Positions 55,900-64,000 of a stretch of 64,000 nucleotides of DNA are shown here, piece by piece. Both the position numbers and the translations under genes were made by a program. The stretch is from positions 15,035,705-15,099,704 of the forward strand of contig OW203769.1 of NCBI GenBank assembly GCA_934045905.1, read 5' to 3'. Source of the DNA: Leuctra nigra. Lineage: Eukaryota; Arthropoda; Insecta; Plecoptera; Leuctridae. Positions within the stretch are counted from its first letter, which is position 1, and the number at the start of each line of letters is the position of its first letter. The notes beneath the pieces were generated by a model. The model searched no databases. It had not been told where the DNA came from and worked only from the letters and a program-made list of their open reading frames with translations.

Positions 55900-57420
55900 T
55901 TAATAAATATCTATGCACTGAACAATATTGAAAACATTTATATTTTATAATTTATGTTAGATAACAAGATTGTAAACAGATTAGAAAGATATTAGATATA
56001 CTTGCTAATTCCTCAAACTATCTTCCTAGATGGTACTATAAGGTGACCTTGTGCGATTGCGATCAATTTGAAACTATACCTGCGGCGGCTTGCTTCTTTG
56101 ACATAATCTTATCAACGCACTTAGCATAGTCTCAGATATCAAACTGGCTTCATAGCAACATTCATCTTTCTTCAGTGCGCGAGAAGACATTACATGTAAG
56201 TTTACACATTTATTGTCATTAACTGTTCGTTTTGTAGATTAATAATTACCCGTCTGTAATCCTCTTTTGTTGAAATTACTATAGTAAGACAGTTGACTCA
56301 ATTTTATATTCGAGGGTTAGATGAAAAACAAGCTAACTGCAAAAAAATGTATTATTTACATGATAATACTGTTTTTAATTCTCTCTTAAAATACAAGATA
56401 GAGTATCTTGTGTAAGTAAATTTTATACGGCACCCAATTGTACAAGAAAAAACTAATTTTTCACAAAAAATGTACTAATTTTTACTAATTAACGAAGCAA
56501 AAAATAAAAAATGGTCCGAGTGATAACCCTGTCTTTTATCTAACCATGATTAAAATTGCAAATCATTTCCTTAACCCATTTCGTCTACAATCGCATCCAA
56601 AAAGGTACTTGCAAAGAGCAGCAAAATAGCTCGCGCTTGCAGCACCTTAAAGCAAAACTCTAAACATTTTTCTGATCCTTATTCCTTCTTGGAAAACCAT
56701 ACACTCTGGAGGTGCACGTAACCGATCATTTACAGTGATTAAGTGATCAAGATTGTATCTCGTTGCTACGTGCAAAACTAACATAAATCAATTTTCCGAT
56801 GAAACCAATCAAACACTAAAAATCAACATACATATGAAAAAAATCGTAGCGTATATACACCCAACAAATCATAAAACGGTATTTAAACGAAACGGATTGG
56901 CTGCTGGTCAGGTTCCTTGACAATCAATCTTTGTTATTATCAATGAAATCAGGGCTAATCTACTAGAGGTAAAGGACGAGTTAGCATAGATTTCATCGGA
57001 TGATGCAATCACATTTTTTCAGACAATCCATTTCTTTCAAATACCGTTTTATGAATTGTCGAGTGTACCTTTAGTAAAAGAGTTTGCCTGATTCGTTACT
57101 TTGTTTGACACATAATCCAAAAAGACCAGGCACACACACAAAAAAAAGAGATTCAAGCCTTCAGTTTTAAAAAGACGCTCGCTCCTCCGGTCCCAAACCA
57201 AGCGTCCCACAGGGATTCGTCTTAAGTCCTATCCTATTCGTTTTGTAGATCATCCATTGCCGTGGACAAGTGGATCATTCATTCGGTAGTGAAATTATTA
57301 GAACAGTTGTTGATAAAGTAGCATTTGGACTTGGATTAGTTGCATTGCTTCTTATCTTGTATGATGTAATTGCACTGATTACCTAATGAGATGTTTGTAA
57401 TGTTTCAGCTGGATCCTTGA
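55900..57420. other. Intergenic upstream of Gly/Cys-rich gene
   Basis: No gene recognised. About 56410-56560 is an inverted relative of about 58755-58970 (shared GGGTGCCGTAT and TCTTTTATCTAA blocks), so MITE copies flank the next gene. A splice acceptor-like tgtaatgtttcag at about 57396-57408 suggests a 5' UTR intron. Confidence 0.5.
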
Positions 57421-57447
57421 GAGCTGATCAACTGATAAAGCCTTGAG

Positions 57448-58290
57448 ATGGCAAACCCTGCGGGAGGCGAGAAGGGCAAGAAGTCGTCCTCGAGTTCCTC
57501 CGACTCGGACGGTGGCGAAGACGGATGCTCCTGCTGCCATTGTAGCGGGTGTGGTTCGGGCGGACACGGTGAAGGCGGCAATTGTGGCGGAGGCGGTGAT
57601 GGTGGAGGTGGCGGAGCTGGGGGAGGCGGATGTGGTAGGGGTGGAGGAGGACGTGGAGGATGTGGCAGAGGCGGTTGTGGAGGAGGTGCGGGTGGTCGTG
57701 GAGAGTGTGGAGGTGGCGAAGGTAGGGGTGGATGTGGAGGTGGACGAGGTGGTTGTGGAGGCGGTGCTGGAGGCCGCGGGGGCTGTGGAGGTGGCGAAGG
57801 TAGGGGCGGATGTGGAGGTGGACGAGGCGGTTGTGGAGGCGGTGCGGGAGGCCGCGGGGGCTGTGGAGGTGGCGACGGTGGGGGTGGATGTGGAGGCGGA
57901 CGAGGTGGTTGTGGAGGCGGTGCGGGTGGTCGTGGAGGGTGTGGAGGTGGCGAAGGTAGGGGCGGATGTGGAGGTGGACGAGGCGGTCTTGGAGGCTGTG
58001 GTGGTGGAGGTGGAGGTGGTTGTGGAGGCGGTTCTGGAGGTAACGGAGGGTGTGGAGGTGGACGAGGCGGTTGTAGCAGAGGTGGCCATGGAGGTGGAGG
58101 CGGCATGTGTGGCAGAGGTGGCATTCTTGGTCGTGGTGGTCACGGGCATCATGGAGGACTCGGAGGACTCGGAGGACTTGGAGGACTCGGAGGACACGGG
58201 CATCACGGAGGACACGGAGGACACGGAGAACACGGAGGACATGGACATCACGGAGGACGCGGACATCACGGAGGACGCGGACACTGTTAA
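57448..58290 (+). CDS. Glycine/cysteine-rich repetitive protein (280 aa)
   Basis: Starts at ATG 57448 (ttgagATG), about 40 nt after a likely 3' splice site. The N-terminus is charged and Ser-rich (MANPAGGEKGKKSSSSSSDS) with no signal peptide, then a CSCCHCSGCG cluster. The body is CGGG/RGG repeats, including a 26-aa (78-bp) unit repeated about three times (57712-57970). The C-terminus is Gly/His (GHGHHGG repeats) ending in Cys. AATAAA (58299-58304) lies only 9 nt after the stop. Function unknown. Non-secreted Cys-Gly proteins include sperm-tail structural proteins, while chorion and keratin-like proteins are alternatives. A coding exon upstream could add a signal peptide. Several other frames are open only because the DNA is repetitive. 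Confidence 0.7.
   Translation: MANPAGGEKGKKSSSSSSDSDGGEDGCSCCHCSGCGSGGHGEGGNCGGGGDGGGGGAGGGGCGRGGGGRGGCGRGGCGGGAGGRGECGGGEGRGGCGGGRGGCGGGAGGRGGCGGGEGRGGCGGGRGGCGGGAGGRGGCGGGDGGGGCGGGRGGCGGGAGGRGGCGGGEGRGGCGGGRGGLGGCGGGGGGGCGGGSGGNGGCGGGRGGCSRGGHGGGGGMCGRGGILGRGGHGHHGGLGGLGGLGGLGGHGHHGGHGGHGEHGGHGHHGGRGHHGGRGHC
57712..57970 (+). repeat. 78-bp coding tandem repeat
   Basis: About three copies of a GGTGGCGAAGGTAGG... unit inside the Gly/Cys-rich gene, in frame (26 codons). Confidence 0.8.
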
Positions 58291-58304
58291 GTCTTGTAAA
58301 TAAA

Positions 58305-59801
58305 GCTGCGTTGCCGTAACGAATATTGCAGTGACGTCATCACATGTCCGCGTCCACCAATCAGGGCGATGGAAATCAGCCGAACTGTTCTATGGACTCC
58401 ATGATTATTCTCCACGAAAGTCATCATGGAAGATTAGGTGTTGGAATAATTAACAAATATTTGTCAATGTTTTGTTGACAATTATTTTAATTCGTGATTT
58501 ACAGGTAGGAATATTTGTCCAAGTCATTGATTTGAAACAACTCGTCGAGGCAAGTGTTCAAACGAATTCAAAAGCATAGGTATAGTTACTGAAATTGAAT
58601 TAAGTTATTTGTAGATATTTATTATGTATTCTGATCAGAATTGTTCTTCAAATATATTTAATAATTGGTGATGTGGCTTCTAATGAAATAATAAATTTAT
58701 TGGTTGAAGATGAGAACATTGAGTGTATTATTATTTTCATTAATCATATAAATATTAATCATGATTAGATAAAAGATAGACTTAGGGTTATCTTTTGTTA
58801 GGTCCATTTTTTATTTTTTGCTTCATTGATTAGAAATAATTGTAGTCAATGTTTGGTGAAAATATGGTACCTATATTTTATTGTCTCGCTGGGTGCCGTA
58901 TGAAATTTAATTTTAAAAATGTGATGTGCCCTAAATTTGTCTTTTATCTAATCATGATTAAAATTTATGATCAATTGGTTCACGGGTTTGGTCTCCAATC
59001 GTATCGGAAATGTTATAATATTTAGCGTTTTTTTTTGAATAACATGCGCCAATTACCGAACAAGGCAAGAAAAAGTGCTACTTATATAGGTACAATCAGA
59101 CTGATATATGTGAACATCCTATCAAAGTTACACCCACTTATGAAACAATTTTTCTCCCTCAATTTTCTAACACGGACGAGCGCTTGTATCACCTTAAGAT
59201 GGCTGAGTAGTAATTCTCTACAGCCGATCAAAAACAATAGTTAAATAATGTTATCCAAGACGAAACGAATTATCAAGGATATCCACAGCATTACTGGAGC
59301 TTATTTTTTACTTTTAGTCATGTTGATTTTGCACTGATTTATTAATTTAAAAAAAACGTGCATAAATACGCATGTGATAACTGTCAAAACCCAGTGCTTT
59401 TATGTTAAAATATTACATTCATAATAGTGGATATAATTAATATCTTAACATTTCGTTAGAATGATGGAGAAAGAACACATGTTTTTTTTGTCAGGTTTCT
59501 GATTCATAGATATCGTATGTGCCCTATTATTAGAGTAAAGTTTGCTTTTCTTGGCTGCTCGTCGGATTTCCTTAAATTTCATGTATTGATTTGAGAATAT
59601 TTAGGTGCAAGAAAGTAAAACCTCCACGTTAAAATCATCTTCAAAGTTATTTTGGCAGTGCTGTCCTGCGTAGATTAGTTCCAAAAGAAGTGTTTTAACT
59701 TATCTGGATGCGCGAGAAGTCTTTGGTTAACTGACCCCTTCCAAGTGAATGTAAATATTTTGTTGTCACAATGCCTGACCAGTAGATTAATCTTGAACTA
59801 A
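58305..59801. other. Intergenic, with a small foldback repeat
   Basis: Bases about 58755-58970 have inverted ends (AATCATGATTAGATAAAAGA / TCTTTTATCTAATCATGATT), a MITE-like structure. No gene recognised elsewhere. Confidence 0.5.
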
Positions 59802-59900
59802 TTACATGTTCTTGATTGTCTTGGGGTTGGAGACTTTGGTCAGCATTGCCCAGAAGGAGTAGGCCTGCGACAGAACCTGCGACAACACAAGGCCGAGATT

Positions 59901-60577
59901 ATAGTCCAGTAATTTTGTGATTATACCCACCACTAGTTCCAACAGAATCGATCCAACATGAATCGATTCAGAAAAATGTCCTCTACAACATATCCAAAAT
60001 CGCCCAAAATCCGTGCACCAGAAGTAATTTTTAATCACTTTTTAAGTTAATTTCCCATGTTAATTCCATCTTCAAAAAAAATCACGTAACTCCGATTTTT
60101 ACGAAACTTGGCAGAATTGTACACCAACATAAATGAACACAAATAGCTCTCTGAGCATTTTTCTCTAAATCTCATCGTTTGGGAAATATGGCCTATTGAA
60201 AAGTAATATTTCAGTCAGTGTTTTCGACGATTTAGGTTACTTTGAGTGTAATTTGACGTTTTGCGAGGTCCATATTTCCCAAACGATGAGATTTAGAGGA
60301 AAATGCTCAGAGAGCTATTTGTGTTCATTTAGGATGGTGAACAATTCTGCCAAGTTTCGTCAAAATCGGAGTTACATGAAAAAAAGTTTTTTTTGCAAGA
60401 TGGAATTAACATGAGAAATTAACTTAAAAAGTGATTAAAAAGTACTTCCGGTGCACGGATATTAAGCGATTTTGGATATGTTGTAGAGGACATTTTCTGA
60501 ATCGATTCATGTATTGAAACCTTCTGTTGCAATTAGTGGTGGGTTCAGCCCTATTTTGCTTTAAATTACTGGACTAT
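59901..60577. mobile_element. Foldback element in Or intron (arms about 295-310 bp)
   Basis: Both ends carry ATAGTCCAGTAATTT / AAATTACTGGACTAT. The inner sequence repeats in inverted orientation (for example TGAATCGATTCA, CCTCTACAACATATCCAAAA, AAATCTCATCGTTTGGGAAA). Spacer about 60 bp. No ORF. It starts 25 bp from the last Or exon. Confidence 0.82.
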
Positions 60578-60714
60578 TATAGGTAGATAGAAGAGGCTGT
60601 TCTATTTGTTCTATAATCTTGAAATATTTGCAAATGTATGCTAATATTACATTATTATTGCTTCAGGTTCAATGCCTGTAGAGTAGATACTTGCAAACGC
60701 ATATCAAATCGCAT

Positions 60715-60754
60715 ACAATTTTTATCAACGCGGTTCACAGAGCGTTTTCGTAGT
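60715..60754 (+). mobile_element. Possible Helitron 3'-end relic
   Basis: ATCAACGCGGTTCACAGAGC followed by GTTTTCGTAG resembles the Helitron-like 3' terminus here. The rest of the element is not recognisable. Confidence 0.4.
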
Positions 60755-61239
60755 AAAGCCCATTTTTATATTTTTCCTAGCAACAGCAACCATAGGATAT
60801 CCATGAAAACAATACCATACAATTTTACATCAATGTGTTAACGGGTTTGGTCTTTCATCGTTCACAATGGTCCATGGAGCATAATTGGGCGGAATTACAC
60901 CGAGATTCCTCACCGTTTGACACGTCTCCAGGGTCATCGGCACGAAGTTGCCAGCTCTGAAGATGAAGGGATGATTGGAAGCTGAGATGATGAGCATCAA
61001 TGATCTTTTGCAGCTGCCAGACGCTTGGAACCAATAGCATTCATAAGCAGCGAGACCGACCAAGCCGCTCTGGAACATATCGTTCACTGGATTCGCACGA
61101 TTCGTCAAAGCGACTGTTTTTTGAAAATTATGTCTTCCTTCCAACAGAATTTTAAAAGATCAGATAGTAGCGACCCATTTAGTCCACCTAAATAGACTAA
61201 ATATACAAAGTTTGTACAGGGACAGTTCAAGTTGTGTGC

Positions 61240-61510
61240 TAACTAAGGTTGGAAGGTCAGATATGGTTTCAAGTTGGTGAGGGGTAGTGTGTTGTCCCCA
61301 ACATTATTTCTTGTGGTAGGGGATGAAATGTTGAGAAGGGTGGAACCGAGAGAAGACACAAGAACTATAATCTATGCAGCGAGGAGGTTCAGAAGAAGGT
61401 TGAAGAATGGAGTAAGTGACGGAAGAGTTTGGTTTGAAGATAAGTCTGGAGAAGAGCGAGGTGTTGGTTATGGAGAGAAAGGCAAATGTGAGGGATTAGA
61501 GTTAGTACAA
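61240..61510 (+). mobile_element. Reverse transcriptase fragment, decayed LINE
   Basis: GSVLSPTLFLVVGDEMLRRV (the region preceding the catalytic box), then in another frame EEVQKKVEEWSK and LVMERKANV-like residues. These are typical LINE RT order but with frameshifts and lost catalytic box. It lies in the Or intron between exons A and B. Confidence 0.6.
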
Positions 61511-61882
61511 GAGCACAAGAGGGGACAAGAGCTGTACAAGGGGACACAAGGGCTACACAAGGGTTTTTGACACGGGGACAAAAACCCGTAAATCCTATGG
61601 TAACGTCACCCGCCCAACTTGCCCCTATTGTGAAACGAACCCCCAGGTTACTACGGCACACTTATGGCTCTTTGTCTGTTTGACTATTTTAGGGTTCTTG
61701 TAGTCAATGGCCAGATTTGATCAACCAACAACCAACTGATTTGACATTTTGAACACTTTGAACATATTTGAACATATTCAATCATTTGAATGATTGAAAA
61801 GTTCATGAAAATATTCATAAATGCTATCTGCAATATTTACGTACAGCCGACTCTTCTTAACCATGAGTAAAGCAAGTATGTG
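61511..61882. other. Or intron sequence
   Basis: Short AACAAGAGG/ACAAGGG-type repeats at 61506-61566, and a stretch at about 61648-61680 resembling the Helitron 5' region (TACGGCACACTTATGGCTCT). No gene. Confidence 0.4.
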
Positions 61883-62062
61883 TTAGAGAGATGTGTTATC
61901 TGTGACGGGGAAATGTGAACAAGTTCTGACCTGTTCCGAGAGAGAGTCTGCCATCCAGGCCACGAGCACAAGATAGACCATCGACCAGAACAATCCGAGC
62001 GTGAGGAGGAAAGTGAGAGTGTTGTAATGCTGGACCTTGAAGAAAACGAACAGGGTCAGAGC

Positions 62063-62985
62063 TAGGGATGGAGAAAATATCGATATATCGATATATATCG
62101 ATATCAAAAAAATATCGAAATATCGATACCTGAATATATTGAATATCGATATATTGAAATATCGATATATCGAAATATTGAAATATCGATATATTGAAAT
62201 ATTGAAATATTGAAATATCGAAATATCGAAATATCGAAATATCGAAATATCGAAATATCGAAATATTGAAATATTGAAATATCGAAATATCGAAATATTG
62301 AAATATTGAAATATCGAAATATCGAAATATTGAAATATCGATATATTGAAATATCGATATATCGAAGCTTTACCGTATGATACAACTATATTCTTAATTG
62401 AAGTTTATACCTACTATGGCAAAATAATTCATATTTGCAGTGCAGCGTTTATCAGATTTTAGAACAATTTCTCAGATTATTCACATTTCTTTCTTATCTG
62501 GCCGGTGACCCTATATTTTGGAACGGCTGTGTTATTTCTATTTAAATTTTCTTTTGAATTTCCTATCATTTTTAGGAGCAATTTAAGGCATTTATGCGAT
62601 ATATCAATATTTCCATACCTACATCGAAATATAATATTGTCATATATCAATATTTCGATATTTCAATATATCGATATTTCGATATTTCAATATTTCGATA
62701 TTTCAATATATCGATATTTCGATATTTCAATATTTCGATATTTCAATATATCGATATTTCGATATTTCGATATTTCGATATTTCGATATTTCAATATATC
62801 GATATTTCGATATTTCAATATTTCAATATATCGATATTTCAATATATCGATACTTCAATATATCGATATTTCGATATTTCAATATTTCAATATATCGATA
62901 TATCGCGATATCGATATATCGATATATATCGATATATAAATGATATCGATAGTCGATATCAAAATCCAGGTTCGCTCCATCCCTA
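62063..62985. mobile_element. hAT-like element made of ATCGAAAT repeats, in Or exon
   Basis: Termini TAGGGATGGAG / CTCCATCCCTA and an 8-bp target duplication GTCAGAGC (62055-62062 and 62986-62993). The body is two inverted blocks of 8-bp ATATCGAA/ATATTGAA units (about 62080-62365 and 62593-62945) around a unique centre of about 225 bp. The long tyrosine/isoleucine-rich ORFs across it are repeat artefacts. Confidence 0.88.
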
Positions 62986-62996
62986 GTCAGAGCGAC

Positions 62997-63160
62997 CAGG
63001 ACCCCAAGTCTTGAAATCGTCGTTTTTAAACCGTTTGCGTTTTCACTGTTTAAAACGTAAAAAAAGTTGAAGGCTAAGGCTTAGTTGTCAACTTTTCCGA
63101 GTTTTAAACAATGATATCACGAACGGTTTCAAAACGTTGATTTCAAGACTTGGGGTCCTG
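62997..63160. mobile_element. 164-bp MITE next to the hAT insertion
   Basis: CAGGACCCCAAGTCTTGAAA at left and its complement at right, with further pairing inside (AACCGTTTG / CGAACGGTT). No clear target duplication. Separates the Or exon A sequence from whatever lay upstream. Confidence 0.75.
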
Positions 63161-63889
63161 GATCGCGCCAGTAGGTAGAAAACAGAACAAAATAGGAACT
63201 TCGGACCAATACGCATCTATTGCACTTTTGTTTATAAGAAGTATAAAAAAAAGTGCTGAGTTTAATCAGAAAACTTGGTGATAAAAATATGTGTGCTACA
63301 TTTTTCTAAATGATAATGGAATATTACATACGATATATCAATTAAGTTGAAATACGAAGCGTAACTAAATGCGGTAATACATATGCTACAAGTGCATTCG
63401 GACAGGACCTTTCAGCGCCTGAGGGCAAATGTCTAAATACAATCGCCAATAAAATGCTGTATACACTTTAGAAATGTGGATGTTCTTTACTCCTCTATTG
63501 TTATAGATGAAGGTGGAGGTTGTGCCAGAAAAAAGCCAAAATTAGCGTGGAAAATAGGAATTCCAATCAGAAAATATGTTTTTTCGCTGACTGCAAATGC
63601 CGTGTGGAACGTACTGCGATGCCAAAGTGATTGAAATTTGCAATTTTTTTATTCAAAATTTAAGTGATCAAAAAAACAGTCTGAACTATTTTTTCCAATG
63701 ATAATAGGTATGTACCTATGCATTATACCTATTTATCCAACTCTCACAAAAGATGATTATCATTTAGCTGAACATGAGTGATTGAATAACCGGCGGGAAA
63801 TCCATCTCATCCCTTGAATCATGTGAAAAGTATTTGAAGTTTTGATTGGTTTTGATACGAAGTTGTAATATTCAAAAAGAATTAGCTTT
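63161..63889. other. Nothing recognised
   Basis: AT-rich DNA. Upstream Or exons may lie here or beyond the window, but I cannot identify one. Confidence 0.4.
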
Positions 63890-63944
63890 TTGAGCGAGCG
63901 TAGCGAGCGTCACCACGGTACTCTTGTGGCACTTTCTCTGTGTG

Positions 63945-63975
<31 letters not shown>

Positions 63976-64000
63976 CTGCACTGCCCAGGTCAAACCGCAC
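63890..64000 (+). mobile_element. Helitron-like element H9, cut by right window edge
   Basis: TTGAGCGAGCGTAGCGAGCG, then CACCACGGTACTCTTGTGGC, a long T tract and GCACTGCCCAGGTCAAACCG, matching the start of H1 and H7. Confidence 0.78.

Larger units (their letters stand above)
59802..62062 (-). pseudogene. Odorant-receptor-like gene, 3' exons, transposon-disrupted
   Basis: Three exons on the minus strand. Exon A (62062 to 61931) reads ALTLFVFFKVQHYNTLTFLL, then FWSMVYLVLVAWMADSLSEQ and a gtcag donor. Exon B (61113-60914) reads FQSGLVGLAAYECYWFQASG, SLMLIISASNHPFIFRAGNF and VPMTLETCQT, the conserved C-terminal motif of insect Ors (7tm_6), with gtgag donor. Exon C (59876-59802) reads VLSQAYSFWAMLTKVSN and ends KNM-stop. 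B and C join in phase 0. A to B do not join in phase as read, so that boundary is uncertain. A hAT element cuts into exon A at 62063 and a MITE follows, so the gene is probably broken, although coding looks conserved. Upstream exons not found. Confidence 0.75.

Noticed and set aside
57379..58303. Long ORFs on the opposite strand and other frame of the Gly/Cys-rich gene (Pro-, Ser/Thr- and Glu/Val-rich)
   Set aside because: They arise because a GC-rich, codon-periodic repeat has few stops in any frame. Only the Gly/Cys frame has a sensible start, splice context and adjacent AATAAA.
62104..62986. ORFs rich in Ile, Tyr, Phe and Asp across the ATCGAAAT repeats
   Set aside because: Artefacts of an 8-bp repeat, located inside a hAT-like element. 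No domain.

Overview
This is eukaryotic, almost certainly insect nuclear DNA. Genes have GT-AG introns. Nine copies encode a secreted RR-2 (Rebers-Riddiford) cuticle protein, and there are several 7-TM chemoreceptor genes (gustatory-receptor type, plus one odorant-receptor type). Much of the rest is non-LTR retrotransposon, hAT, Helitron-like and MITE sequence. An AT-rich hemipteran (planthopper-like) genome is my guess, but I cannot prove the species. I see no bacterial operons, CRISPR arrays, rRNA genes or convincing tRNA genes.

Layout. 1-3.44 kb: a LINE on the minus strand, sitting in intron 1 of the first cuticle gene. 3.4-21.4 kb: four plus-strand cuticle genes (CP1-CP4), each followed by a minus-strand gustatory receptor (Gr) gene or remnant. 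21.4-27.7 kb: a central spacer with a long foldback repeat, a Gr N-terminal exon and a 98-bp minisatellite. 27.8-52.2 kb: the same module in the opposite orientation, with plus-strand Gr genes each followed by a minus-strand cuticle gene (CP5-CP9). This part includes a tandem triplication of a unit of about 6.58 kb. 52.2-57.4 kb: nested transposons and a minisatellite. 57.4-58.3 kb: a Gly/Cys-rich repetitive protein gene. 59.8-62.1 kb: the 3' exons of an odorant-receptor-like gene, invaded by a foldback element, a hAT element and a MITE. The right edge cuts into another Helitron-like element.

How the genes relate. Each cuticle gene has a TATA box, a TCAGT initiator, a 4-codon first exon, a 96-bp second exon completing the signal peptide, and a 246-bp third exon with the chitin-binding RR-2 domain. 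The coding exons are nearly identical among copies, while introns and flanks have diverged or been invaded by transposons. Two Gr copies are intact (406 aa, single exon). One is lost to a single nonsense codon, one to several lesions, and the others are partial. Cuticle and receptor genes have no known functional link. They appear to have been amplified together as a convergent CP-Gr module, and that mirrored array is the most unusual structure in the window.
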